From: Bacillota bacterium
GTDB lineage: Bacteria > Bacillota > UBA4882 > UBA8346
DNA: 64,000 nt
Reading direction: 5' to 3'
NCBI GenBank assembly: GCA_029974635.1
Contig: JARKQY010000040.1
Span: forward strand, 38,956-102,955
The notes under the pieces are model-generated. The model ran no database searches. It was not told the DNA's origin and saw only the letters and a list, made by a program, of their open reading frames with translations. A program made the translations under genes and the position numbers. Positions 45,016-56,201 of this stretch are shown one piece after another. Every line of letters begins with the position of its first letter. Positions within the stretch are counted from its first letter, which is position 1.

Positions 45016-45402
45016 TTAAAGAAAACTCATCCAGAGAAGATAGATGCCGAATAAAATGCATATTATAAAAAATATATTTTTAAAAATAGCTTTTCTAATG
45101 AGCTTATTTTCAGCCACTGCTGATTTTGCTTCCTCGGGTTTTACAAAACGGTAAAATGATTTTAAAAGGGTATACCAGCCAATAAATGTTACAACACCCC
45201 GATAATTTAATTCCCATGTATTTAAAACTGAAACTTGAAATGCCCCAATAACAAGACATATCAAACCGGTTAAAATAATAAATGCTTGATTTTCCTTTTC
45301 TTTCAACATGCTGTCATACAATTTTTTATTGAGGAGCATTGCTCCAAAAAAAGCTATCGAAAAAATACCCCAAAATCGTGCAAATACTATTGCCATATCC
45401 AT
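45016..45402 (-). CDS. small integral membrane protein, unknown
   Basis: A 128-residue protein with four predicted helices (IVFARFWGIFSIAFFGAMLL, FIILTGLICLVIGAFQVSVL, GVVTFIGWYTLLKSF and NIFFIICILFGIYLLWMSFL). ATG 45402 has GGAGG 8 bases upstream, so the first nine residues of the longer frame are discarded. It is divergent from a TetR-type gene, and the region between them has inverted repeats, so it is likely the repressor's target. The function is unknown. Confidence 0.7.
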   Translation of the reverse strand: MDMAIVFARFWGIFSIAFFGAMLLNKKLYDSMLKEKENQAFIILTGLICLVIGAFQVSVLNTWELNYRGVVTFIGWYTLLKSFYRFVKPEEAKSAVAENKLIRKAIFKNIFFIICILFGIYLLWMSFL

Positions 45403-45448
45403 AAACCATTCCTCCATTCTTGCTTTCAAGCAAATTTTCCATTATAAT

Positions 45449-45543
45449 TTGTAATTTCGTTATATGTATATTACAAAACTAGCTTACACCTTTGACCCGC
45501 TCTTGTCAAGAATTTATAATATTATTTTACAATATTACAAAAC
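45449..45543. promoter_or_regulatory. candidate TetR operators between the divergent pair
   Basis: TTGTAAT (45449-45455) and ATTACAA (45470-45476) are inverted copies 14 bases apart, and TTACAATATTACAA recurs at about 45527-45540. The shared half-site is TGTAAT. The second cluster overlaps the start site of the tetR promoter. Confidence 0.5.
45492..45520 (+). promoter_or_regulatory. promoter of the tetR-type gene
   Basis: TTGACC (45492-45497) and TATAAT (45515-45520) are 17 bases apart. Confidence 0.7.
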
Positions 45544-45573
45544 CGTATTATACTCATCTACAGAGGTGATTAT

Positions 45574-46152
45574 ATGAATGGCTACGAAAAACGAACAAAA
45601 CAGAAAAAAGATTCTATTTTACATGCAGCACAAGAACTGTTTTTTAAGAATGGTGTCACCGAAACCAGTATTTCGGATATTTCTAAGAAGGCAAAAGTTT
45701 CCCAGGGCTCGATTTACAATTATTTTGAAAGCAAAGAAGCTATACTCAATGAAGTCATGCATGAACACATAACGAAGTCAATCAACGCTATGGTAGCTGT
45801 ATTGGACCTCAATTTACCTTTTTCTAAAAAAATAGCAATGATGTTTTCATTAAGAGATACGTCAGACAGCGTCCTGAGCCAAGGATTCTTAAACTCGGTT
45901 GTGTGGAATGACCCTAAGATAGAAAGATTATTCCGGGAGATATTGTCAGAGAAAGTTCTACCCTTTATCACTAGATTTATTGAGTTAGGCAAAGAGGAAG
46001 GAGCGGTTGATCAGCACATATCAACTGAAGCAGTTATGGCACACATATCAGCATATATGCCTATATTTACTCATCCTGATTTTCTTAATACAAGCACAGA
46101 GTACAAGGAGGGTATATATAGATTATTTTATTATGGAATTCTTGGAAAGTAA
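45574..46152 (+). CDS. TetR/AcrR family transcriptional regulator
   Basis: A 192-residue regulator with an N-terminal helix-turn-helix (ILHAAQELFFKNGVTETSISDISKKAKVSQGSIYNYFESKEAILNEV), the standard TetR opening, and a variable helical ligand domain. AGAGGTG lies before the ATG. It probably represses itself and the divergent membrane protein through the TGTAAT sites. Confidence 0.92.
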   Translation: MNGYEKRTKQKKDSILHAAQELFFKNGVTETSISDISKKAKVSQGSIYNYFESKEAILNEVMHEHITKSINAMVAVLDLNLPFSKKIAMMFSLRDTSDSVLSQGFLNSVVWNDPKIERLFREILSEKVLPFITRFIELGKEEGAVDQHISTEAVMAHISAYMPIFTHPDFLNTSTEYKEGIYRLFYYGILGK

Positions 46153-46228
46153 TTTATCAGCCTATCTTTAATTAGAATGAAAATCCTTGCTATGCAAGGA
46201 TTTTCGAATAAAATGATGTATTATTGTA

Positions 46229-46316
46229 TGGCGGAGAGATAGGGATTCGAACCCTAGAGGCTGTTACACCTACACGCGCTCCAGGCGTGCGCCTTCGACC
46301 ACTCGGCCATCTCTCC
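46229..46316 (-). tRNA. tRNA-Ser (anticodon GGA)
   Basis: A class II tRNA with a long variable arm. Acceptor GGAGAGA/TCTCTCC, anticodon stem CACGC/GCGTG around CTGGAGC, T-arm GGGTTCGAATCCC, CCA encoded. It reads UCC and UCU and matches the serA T-box specifier. Confidence 0.95.
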
Positions 46317-46433
46317 GGATAAAATTAAAGTGTAAATAGTAAAGTCTGAAGTTCAAAAATCAACAATCTCAATGGTTAATTTATTTTGGATGTTTTTACA
46401 CTTCAATCTACGAACTTCAAACTTGCTTTTCTC

Positions 46434-46523
46434 TGGCGGAGAGAGCGAGATTCGAACTCGCGAGGGACGTAAATCCCTACCCGCTTTCGAGGCGGGCGCC
46501 TTCAACCGCTCAGCCATCTCTCC
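46434..46523 (-). tRNA. tRNA-Ser (anticodon CGA)
   Basis: A class II tRNA with acceptor GGAGAGA/TCTCTCC, anticodon stem CCCGC/GCGGG around CTCGAAA, a long variable arm, T-arm with GAGTTCGAATCTC and encoded CCA. It reads UCG. It lies 117 bases from the other tRNA-Ser on the same strand. Confidence 0.95.
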
Positions 46524-46625
46524 ATACAGCGTAAGCCGTACCGGATGTTGCAAAAATAAATATCAAGCAAGTGTAAATATTTTAAACCGGTCTGATAAAT
46601 AAGTCAAGTATTAAACCAAAAATAC

Positions 46626-47111
<486 letters not shown>

Positions 47112-47288
47112 CTAGTAACACCTCCATTATCTTACCATAAACTCGGGGATTAATGCAAGGAGCTCTTGATAAGAAAATTTTAGGGGGTATTCCATTTATT
47201 GAAAATATTAATTTTTTACGGTTGTTTCCTGAGAAAATTCAGTATATAATAATAATAATACAATTTTTACCGAAAAGCTGTGATGTAA

Positions 47289-48290
47289 ATGTTTGATCTA
47301 ATCCAGGAAGGACGAGTGGTTAAGCGACGTCTGTTTTTACGAAGAGCTCGAGTTACTATTTTATTGTTGATTATTCCAGTTTTGCTCTTTTTCAACACTG
47401 GATCCCATCCGTTTTTCAACTATATTCTTGCCTTCGCGGGTTTATTTATATTTTTCATTGAGTTCCAGCGTCCCCGTAAAACCTTTCGCACATCTAATGC
47501 TTCCCGATTTGATTGGTTCCTCATGAGCATGACCAATCTATTTATATTTGGCGGTATCATCGTTACCGGCGGGGCTAAAAGTGTTTTGCTGGTTTTATTA
47601 TTAGTTCCCTTAATTACCTTTACCGTCGAATTCGGTTTACAAATCGGCGTTTGGCATTTAATTGCCCAAGGCATTTTTTTGATACTCACGATTACTTTAA
47701 CGGGACCTTATACGATATTAACATGGCTTCATCCTGTAATTCTTTTTTTGGTTAGTTCCTTTGTTCTCTTCACTTTTAGAATTGAAATAAAAGGAGAAGC
47801 CCGTATTACCAATAAAATAGCTCGTATTCTCACGGAAGATGAGTTGACGGGTTTATATAATCGCCGTTTTTTGAAGACCAAAATCAAGGGGGAAATTAAA
47901 AAACAAGCGCCATTTGTATTGATAATAATGGATTTAAATTACTTTAAACACTATAATGACCGTTGGGGCCATGCTCAAGGGGATCAATTATTGATTCAGA
48001 TAGGACGGATCATTAAAGCATCGGTTGCCGAAACGGATAAACCGGTCCGTTATTCCGGGGATGAGTTTATCGTTTTTTGTCCGGGGACCTATCCTGAAAA
48101 AGTTGCCCAGATCGTCGCCGAAATCAATCAAAGGCTTTCCGAAACTTATTTCCCCGGAGAAGAGTGTTTCCCGGATCATAAACTAACGTTTTCCTTCGGT
48201 TCAGTCAGGTATCCTGATGAAGCGACCAATTACGATAGTCTGCTGGAGACAGCCGACCGTGCCTTATACCAAAACAAACGAAATCGATAA
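47289..48290 (+). CDS. membrane GGDEF-domain protein (SGDEF variant)
   Basis: A 333-residue protein: about five to six membrane helices (residues 22-165) and a C-terminal GGDEF domain from DELTGLYNRRFL (185). The signature loop reads SGDEF (256-260) instead of GGDEF; the metal Asp in IIMDLNYFKHYND is kept. Diguanylate cyclases make c-di-GMP, and an S in the first position is tolerated in some active enzymes, so activity is possible but unproven. The ribosome-binding site is weak. Confidence 0.85.
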   Translation: MFDLIQEGRVVKRRLFLRRARVTILLLIIPVLLFFNTGSHPFFNYILAFAGLFIFFIEFQRPRKTFRTSNASRFDWFLMSMTNLFIFGGIIVTGGAKSVLLVLLLVPLITFTVEFGLQIGVWHLIAQGIFLILTITLTGPYTILTWLHPVILFLVSSFVLFTFRIEIKGEARITNKIARILTEDELTGLYNRRFLKTKIKGEIKKQAPFVLIIMDLNYFKHYNDRWGHAQGDQLLIQIGRIIKASVAETDKPVRYSGDEFIVFCPGTYPEKVAQIVAEINQRLSETYFPGEECFPDHKLTFSFGSVRYPDEATNYDSLLETADRALYQNKRNR

Positions 48291-48346
48291 GTTCCTGCGC
48301 CCGATAATGTAAGATAACCATCCACCCCACAAGGAGAATGAACTTC

Positions 48347-49147
48347 ATGGATATTCTAAATACGGGTTGGTTTAAGGTAATTGACTTTGAAAAAGGAATC
48401 CGGGGCATCAATGATAATAATCATGATATGATATATCTTGTTGAGGGGAAAGAAAAAGCGCTTCTGATCGACACCGGATTCGGAATCGGGAATTTGCCGG
48501 AACTTGTTAAGTCCCTTACATCGTTACCAGTAATTGTTGTAAATACCCATGGACATCCGGATCATGTATTGGGCGGATCTCAATTTCCCAATATCCACAT
48601 TTATCATGAAGATATGCCTTTGTTAAAAGGCTGTTTTCTGCCTGAAAACTTAAAATGGGCTATCGATAATGTAATCCAAGGCCCTTTCCCTGAGGATTTC
48701 TCGCAAGAAGCATGGTTAAATGCGAAAATTAATAATATAACTACGATTAAGGAAGGTTTTACTTTTGATTTAGGCGATAGAGAGATGGAAATTATCGCAA
48801 TTCCCGGGCATACGCCAGGCAGTATTGGATTGTTAGACAAGGCCGGGAAGTTGTTTTTTTCGGGCGATTCAATCGCAGCTTGCGATATGTGGCTTCACTT
48901 GGAAGAATCACTTCCTTTGAGCGAATATCGCAATAGTTTAAAACGGGTTCGCTCTTTATTTGACTCATTTGATAAGATAATGCCGGCACATGGCAAAACG
49001 CCACTTAATAAAGACATTGTCAATGAGTTAATTGCCGGGGTTACGGATGTTATTCAAGGGAATTTGATCGGTATAAAACATCATACTTTTGCGGGAGACG
49101 GCGTATTATACCGATTTACTACTTGTGGGGTTGTAGCGAAAAATTAA
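48347..49147 (+). CDS. metallo-beta-lactamase fold hydrolase
   Basis: A 266-residue MBL-fold enzyme. The zinc motif is NTHGHPDHVLGG, with further ligands in PGHTPGSIGLLD, FFSGDS and MPAHGKTP. AAGGAG lies 10 bases before ATG 48347; an ATG three codons earlier is too near to that site. The substrate is unknown. The SDR gene starts about 15 bases later and probably shares its transcript. Confidence 0.85.
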   Translation: MDILNTGWFKVIDFEKGIRGINDNNHDMIYLVEGKEKALLIDTGFGIGNLPELVKSLTSLPVIVVNTHGHPDHVLGGSQFPNIHIYHEDMPLLKGCFLPENLKWAIDNVIQGPFPEDFSQEAWLNAKINNITTIKEGFTFDLGDREMEIIAIPGHTPGSIGLLDKAGKLFFSGDSIAACDMWLHLEESLPLSEYRNSLKRVRSLFDSFDKIMPAHGKTPLNKDIVNELIAGVTDVIQGNLIGIKHHTFAGDGVLYRFTTCGVVAKN

Positions 49148-49161
49148 AGGGAACTCTGCAA

Positions 49162-50457
49162 ATGATCAGTGAAGGAAAACTTATCTTATACGGTGCAGGA
49201 GTGACAACTATGAGCATTGAAGCGGAACGTAGTTTAATTATATCTAACGGAAACTTAAAATACAATCAACTTGCAGGAAATGTGGCGCTTGTTACAGGAG
49301 CAGGGGGCGGAATCGGTTATGAAACCGCGCGTTCGCTTTTATGGCTTGGAATAAAAGTAGTTATTGCTGAAATAAACAAAGAAAAAGGAAAGAAAGCGGA
49401 GATTGAACTCAACGCCCAGTTTGGTAAAAATAGCGCGTTATTCATTCATGTCGATATTGGAAACGCAAAAAGTGTTAAAAAACTGGCCAAAGAAGTAATA
49501 AAACGCTATGGAAAATTAGATATCTTAATTAATAATGCTACAATTACTCCTATTGGAGCAGTACATCGGGTTACTATTCAAAAATGGGATTCCAGTTACC
49601 AAACAAACCTAAGAGGCCCCGTACTTCTGGTTAACCATTTCCTTCCTCAAATGCTGGAAAGGAATTCCGGTATTATCGTTTTTGTTCCTTCCTCCGGTGC
49701 AGCGCCTTACATGGGGGCTTATGAAGTTTTTAAAACAGCCCAGGTGGAATTATCGAATACCCTGGCGGCGGAACTTGAAAATACGGGGGTTGTTACCTTT
49801 GCTATCGGTCCTGGACTGGTAAAAACTGAAACAGCCAATACTGCTATTCAAGAAATTGCGCCTTTATACGGCAAAAGTGTCGCCGAATTCTATAAAATGA
49901 GTGAAAATGTTCTGATAACCGCGGCAGAAGCAGGCGCCGGGTTTGCTGTATCTGTAGCGTTGGCATCCCAGTATCGCGGTACTGAAACTAGCTCGATTCA
50001 AGCACTGATGGATGCAGGGATTCCGATTGGCAAACCGGATAAGAGCGAGCAAATCCAGTTGACCGATGCGGAGAAAGAACAATTATCAGCGTTGTTGCAT
50101 GAGATTAGAAAAACCTTTATGGAACAGCTTGAAGGCTGGAAAAACAGACCGGTTTTTGAACGCCAATGGGTGCTGCGGGATTTTAAAAAACACACCGGCT
50201 ATCCACCGGAATATTTTGTCGATAAACTAAAAGAGATTGGGGATAACCTTCAAAACGGATTGTCCCTTTCAGGAAATATTGTTCAGTCGCCGCTCGAAAA
50301 ACTGTCCGTTTATTATTCTCATCAAATTGACTTGTTAAAAGGTTATGAGAAAGATCCGGAAAAAGTGAAAGAATATAGTGAAATAATGAATCAATGGATT
50401 TCAAAAATTGATGAATTCACTAAATTGACCCTTTTACTGGCAAAAAAATACGTTTAA
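49162..50457 (+). CDS. short-chain dehydrogenase/reductase with helical C-terminal extension
   Basis: A 431-residue SDR. Cofactor motif VTGAGGGIGYETARSL, then LDILINNA, and the catalytic pair in YEVFK (Y..K) preceded by Ser in VPSSGAAP. SDR enzymes are about 250 residues; here an extra 130 or so C-terminal residues (from about QIQLTDAEKEQL) form a helical extension of unknown role. ATG 49162 follows AAAGGGA; ATG 49210 with AGGAG is a real alternative. It is likely co-transcribed with the MBL hydrolase. Confidence 0.75.
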   Translation: MISEGKLILYGAGVTTMSIEAERSLIISNGNLKYNQLAGNVALVTGAGGGIGYETARSLLWLGIKVVIAEINKEKGKKAEIELNAQFGKNSALFIHVDIGNAKSVKKLAKEVIKRYGKLDILINNATITPIGAVHRVTIQKWDSSYQTNLRGPVLLVNHFLPQMLERNSGIIVFVPSSGAAPYMGAYEVFKTAQVELSNTLAAELENTGVVTFAIGPGLVKTETANTAIQEIAPLYGKSVAEFYKMSENVLITAAEAGAGFAVSVALASQYRGTETSSIQALMDAGIPIGKPDKSEQIQLTDAEKEQLSALLHEIRKTFMEQLEGWKNRPVFERQWVLRDFKKHTGYPPEYFVDKLKEIGDNLQNGLSLSGNIVQSPLEKLSVYYSHQIDLLKGYEKDPEKVKEYSEIMNQWISKIDEFTKLTLLLAKKYV

Positions 50458-50477
50458 TATCCTTGCCGGATTATGGT

Positions 50478-52448
<1,971 letters not shown>

Positions 52449-52462
52449 TTAGATCGAAAAGC

Positions 52463-52711
52463 CTATAAGTTATCAACAAATTTAGCTCTCTTTTTTAAAG
52501 TCGTGGAGGAAATCGGTGATAAATAGATCGTTTTTTCGGTTACTACCACCGATTTTAAAACGTTGCCTTCCAGTTTTGAGATGAGTTTCCGTTCCTCTGC
52601 TTTTTTTAGATATTCGTTGGTAATATTACTCTTGGCATTATTTTCGAGATTCATGATGATCACAATATTTTTTGTACTAACTAAAGTATCTCCTCCAAGA
52701 TGAATAAACAT
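52463..52711 (-). CDS. remB: RemB/YaaB family (DUF370) protein
   Basis: An 82-residue DUF370 protein, MFIHLGGDTLVSTKNIVIIMNLE. The family includes the DNA-binding matrix regulators RemA/RemB; yaaB (remB) lies between recF and gyrB in B. subtilis as here. The C-terminal part KTIYLSPISSTTLKKR is typical. Confidence 0.88.
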   Translation of the reverse strand: MFIHLGGDTLVSTKNIVIIMNLENNAKSNITNEYLKKAEERKLISKLEGNVLKSVVVTEKTIYLSPISSTTLKKRAKFVDNL

Positions 52712-52737
52712 TTATTTCCCTCCAAACGAATTAGACA

Positions 52738-53337
52738 TTACTGCAATTTGTTTTCATTCCGGTTTAGATAATTCAAATATTCTTTCTTTTCTGCCGTAAC
52801 GAGTCGTTCGCAACAAGGACAATATTCAAAATCGGTTTCAATGAATGTACCGCAAGCCCGGCATTTATTCGCTCCATTTGTTTCCATCCTTCGTTTGTAG
52901 AGGTAATGTTTTTTCATCAAATCAGTGAACTTTGCCGCTAAAACCGGATCTTCTATGGATTGTCCACATTGGGCGATCCTGTTTTCATCCTCCGAATTCA
53001 TTTTAAGTTCCGGAGTACATTCTTTTTTTTGATCTCTTTTTAGTTGGATTGATCCAATTTTTATTTTTATTCCTTTAATAATATTGGACCCTAAAATTTG
53101 GCGGTATTTTTTTATAATATCCAGGTTTAATAATGAAATCTGATGAGCTAATGCCGCATTATCGGTCTGTAAATATATATATCCATCTGCAAAACGGACA
53201 GCCGTTACTTTATTCGCGATTTCACGGCCGGCCACCCGAGGCCAATAATAAACGGCCAATCCCCCCTTTAAACGATCCATACCTCCATTGCGCTGGAAAA
53301 AACTTTCGATGATCGCTTTAAAAGAACCACTAGCCAA
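52738..53337 (-). CDS. DUF721/DciA-like protein with zinc ribbon
   Basis: A 199-residue protein with a DUF721 domain in the first 100 residues (WPRVAGREIANKVTAVRFADGYIYLQTDNAALAHQ) and a C-terminal zinc-ribbon, CRACGTFIETDFEYCPCC. DUF721 includes DciA, a loader or partner of the DnaB helicase in most bacteria. It overlaps the recF stop by 8 bases. Length and ribbon are more than the minimal DciA. Loading activity is inferred from the family. Confidence 0.75.
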   Translation of the reverse strand: MASGSFKAIIESFFQRNGGMDRLKGGLAVYYWPRVAGREIANKVTAVRFADGYIYLQTDNAALAHQISLLNLDIIKKYRQILGSNIIKGIKIKIGSIQLKRDQKKECTPELKMNSEDENRIAQCGQSIEDPVLAAKFTDLMKKHYLYKRRMETNGANKCRACGTFIETDFEYCPCCERLVTAEKKEYLNYLNRNENKLQ

Positions 53338-54445
53338 TCTTTAACGCACCTCTTTCAATCTCGTAAAAACAGGTTCGGAAATCAGAAATATAAGCAAACC
53401 TGGCAAAATCATTACGGCTAGTTGATGTGATAAATGTTTGCACCGAATTAATCAGATTTTCTATCAAAGCCCGTTTACGTCCATCGTCGAACTCCGACAT
53501 TACATCATCCAATAATAAAATCGGATATTCATCCCGGGTTTCTTTTATCTTATTTATCAACCCCATTTTCAAAGCCAATGTTGCGGTCCTTTGCTGTCCC
53601 TGCGACCCGAATATCCTGAGCTCAAGTCCCGATTCAAAAGATATTCGCAGATCATCCAGTTGCGGCCCAATAAGGGTTACTCTGCGCTCAATTTCGGAAT
53701 GTCTCACCGTAATAAGCGCTTCCTGTAATAATTTTTTAATATCTTCTTCGGACATATTTGTTAATACTTGATTCCGGAATCCTATATATTCAAAAGTCAA
53801 TGTTTCTCTGGAATTACTTATTTGCTGTTGTGCCTGGATAATGTAGGGGATAGTAGTTTCGATGAATAATAACCGATATTTAATGACTTTAGCCCCTTTT
53901 TCCACCAGTTGTTCATTCCATACTTCAAGTTCGGTTAAGTTTACTTCCCTTTCTTTCAACAACCGGTTTCGCTGTTGCAATACCTTACTGTAATTATAAT
54001 AAACAAACCGATATTTGGGTTCAATCTGCGCTAAGTAAAGATCTAAAAAGTCCCTGCGGTTAGATGGTCCACCTTTAATCAATTGTAAATCATCAGGTGA
54101 AAAAATCACCACCGGAACTTGTCCTAAAATATCATTCCGTTTAACAGACTGATGATTCAACCGGTATCTTTTTTCAGCTCTCCCAATCCCAATTTCGATT
54201 GTCTCCGGAGTTTGTTCCCCAACAAACATTCCTTTCAAAAAACAGGTTTCACTACCCCACTGGATTACTTCGTCATCTTTTTTGGTTCGAAATGATTTTC
54301 CCAGCGAAAGCATGGCGATAGCTTCCAAAAGGTTTGTCTTTCCTTGGGCGTTCTGCCCAAAAAAAATATTAACCTGCGGTGAAAACTCGATGGTTAAATC
54401 ATTATAGTTACGAAATCTATTAAGTTCCAAGCTCGTGAGGAACAT
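53330..54445 (-). CDS. recF: RecF, DNA replication and repair protein
   Basis: A 371-residue SMC-like ATPase. Walker A is FFGQNAQGKTNLLEAIAML; the signature ELRIFGSQGQQRTATLALKMGLI and the Walker B PILLLDDVMSEFD follow. It loads RecA at gaps. It lies after yaaA in the dnaA-dnaN-yaaA-recF order. Confidence 0.97.
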   Translation of the reverse strand: MFLTSLELNRFRNYNDLTIEFSPQVNIFFGQNAQGKTNLLEAIAMLSLGKSFRTKKDDEVIQWGSETCFLKGMFVGEQTPETIEIGIGRAEKRYRLNHQSVKRNDILGQVPVVIFSPDDLQLIKGGPSNRRDFLDLYLAQIEPKYRFVYYNYSKVLQQRNRLLKEREVNLTELEVWNEQLVEKGAKVIKYRLLFIETTIPYIIQAQQQISNSRETLTFEYIGFRNQVLTNMSEEDIKKLLQEALITVRHSEIERRVTLIGPQLDDLRISFESGLELRIFGSQGQQRTATLALKMGLINKIKETRDEYPILLLDDVMSEFDDGRKRALIENLINSVQTFITSTSRNDFARFAYISDFRTCFYEIERGALKIG

Positions 54446-54494
54446 TTATTCTCCCGGATCACAATTCCTTCTTTATTATCTCTTTTTTCTGTCT

Positions 54495-54716
54495 TTATTG
54501 TATAAAATAAAGCTTATCCATGATCATTACCCGATCTCCAGGCCTAATTTTACGTCCTCTTCTCTTCTCTATTTCTTCATTGACTCCGACCTTTCCTGCT
54601 TCGATGATAAGTTTTGCTTCTCCTCCTGAACCGGCAAGACTAAGCATTTTTAATAATTGATCTAACTTAATGAATTCCGAATTTATCTTTATATGTTCGC
54701 TTTTTACTTCCGCCAT
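54495..54716 (-). CDS. yaaA: YaaA, S4-domain RNA-binding protein
   Basis: A 73-residue S4 domain (LIIEAGKVGVNEEIEKRRGRKIRPGDRVMI), placed between dnaN and recF as in most Bacillota. A ribosome-related function is assumed. Confidence 0.92.
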   Translation of the reverse strand: MAEVKSEHIKINSEFIKLDQLLKMLSLAGSGGEAKLIIEAGKVGVNEEIEKRRGRKIRPGDRVMIMDKLYFIQ

Positions 54717-54758
54717 GAATAATCTCCAGTTTATTTCTTTTTGCTTCTATTATGCTTT

Positions 54759-54858
54759 TCCGGCAAGTACAAGTTTTCAACGCAATCGTCAAATCCGATC
54801 ACTAGCAATTCATCACATTGGTGAATTATTTAAGCAATTTTGAAAGTTACTTGCCGGA
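54759..54858. repeat. 100-bp imperfect palindrome between yaaA and dnaN
   Basis: TCCGGCAAGTA (54759-54769) and TACTTGCCGGA (54848-54858) are perfect inverted copies. Inside, AAGTTTTCAA and TTTTGAAAG extend the pairing, and AATTCA/TGAATT form a central stem. The element could fold into a long hairpin or cruciform. It lies just 6 bases after the dnaN stop. Confidence 0.75.
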
Positions 54859-54864
54859 TCCATG

Positions 54865-55962
54865 TTAAACTGATAACTTTAACGGCATAACGACATATAT
54901 GTAATTTTCATTTCCTTGTCCTTGAACTAAAGCCGGTTTTTGTTCTTGAACATACTTGAATACAATTTTTTCTTCACGGGTCGTCTTTAAGAAATCAAGC
55001 AAAAATCGTACATTAAACCCAATCTCCAATTCTTTCCCGTTAAAATCTACTTCAACCTCTTCCCGACAATTGCCTTTATCAGGCTCTTTGGCGTTAATAA
55101 CCATTTCCGGCCCGGCAAGGCTAATCTTAATCGAATTGCTAACCAATGCAGTTCTTTCCAGTGCATTAATTAAATCGTTCCGGTCGACAACTATAGAGCC
55201 GCTAAAATCTTTTGGGATGACCGCTTCATATCTGGGAAATTGCGCTTCGACTAACCGGGAAGAGAATTTCACTCCTCCTCCTTTTATGTAGATCAGCTTT
55301 TCATTAAAAATCACTTCGATATTGGCTTCATGATTGCCGCCGAAAATATTGGCTATTTCCCGCAAAGCGCGAACCGGTACTAATGCGGAAGATTGATCGC
55401 TACTTTTTGCAACAATATCTTTAATGGCCAGCCGGTTAACATCCGTCGCAACTAGACGTATCTTTTCCGGTGAAATTTCCCACAAAATACTGGACAAAAA
55501 CGGCCGGGGATCATCAGCCAAGGTGGCAAATATGGTTTGATGGATCGCCTCTTTTAATTCTTCACCTTTTAGCTCCACTGTATTCCCGCTTTTAATCTCC
55601 GGAAGGGTTGGAAATTCTTCTTCAGGTAAAACAGGTATTTGATAAACAGAATGTTTACTTACAATTGAAACTTGTTTGGCGCTTTCGTCGTAGTCAATTT
55701 CAACTGGAACCGGAGGTAAATGACGGATAATATCAACGAAAGTCTTTCCAGAGACTACTACGGAACCGGGAGTTATAATTTGAACGTTCGGGACGTTTAC
55801 CTCAATGGCAACTTCCAAATCGGTAGCTAAACATTTCAAGTTACCATCCTTAGCTTCCAAATATATTCCCGTTAAAATAGGCAAAGTTGTTTTCGTTGCG
55901 ATTGCTTTTACTGCAATTTGTAAATAGCGCGATAATTCATCCTGAATGCAAATTATCCTCAT
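54865..55962 (-). CDS. dnaN: DNA polymerase III beta clamp
   Basis: A 365-residue sliding clamp with three similar domains: opening MRIICIQDELSRYLQIAVKAIATKTTLPILTGIYLEA, and closing QNEN-type YVVMPLKLSV, which forms part of the clamp-binding pocket. Length is normal. It follows dnaA at about 240 bases. Confidence 0.97.
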   Translation of the reverse strand: MRIICIQDELSRYLQIAVKAIATKTTLPILTGIYLEAKDGNLKCLATDLEVAIEVNVPNVQIITPGSVVVSGKTFVDIIRHLPPVPVEIDYDESAKQVSIVSKHSVYQIPVLPEEEFPTLPEIKSGNTVELKGEELKEAIHQTIFATLADDPRPFLSSILWEISPEKIRLVATDVNRLAIKDIVAKSSDQSSALVPVRALREIANIFGGNHEANIEVIFNEKLIYIKGGGVKFSSRLVEAQFPRYEAVIPKDFSGSIVVDRNDLINALERTALVSNSIKISLAGPEMVINAKEPDKGNCREEVEVDFNGKELEIGFNVRFLLDFLKTTREEKIVFKYVQEQKPALVQGQGNENYIYVVMPLKLSV

Positions 55963-56201
55963 TTGATTGCCTCCTTATTTATTATTATATTTTATATATA
56001 TAAATAAGATCTAAAAATAATAGTAGTTGTAGTGTCGGGAAAAATGTGGATAAGTTTAAAAAAAAACGAAATGGAGCTTTTTTGAAGCAGTATAAAAATG
56101 TGAATAAAATTAAAGATATTCAGAGATTAACATTTTCCACAGAATTAAATTTGATGTGGAAAAGACAGTCACCAACCACTTCAGAAAATATCAACAAAAG
56201 A
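55963..56201. other. dnaA-dnaN intergenic region with DnaA-box-like sites
   Basis: One perfect reversed DnaA box TGTGGATAA (56045-56053), plus TTTTCCACA (56133-56141) and TGTGGAAAA (56155-56163) with one or two changes. The stretch 55981-56030 is nearly all A and T. It could be a second part of a bipartite origin. Confidence 0.6.

Noticed and set aside
46353..46602. Frames over the tRNA-Ser genes
   Set aside because: They translate tRNA sequence; such products are common false annotations.
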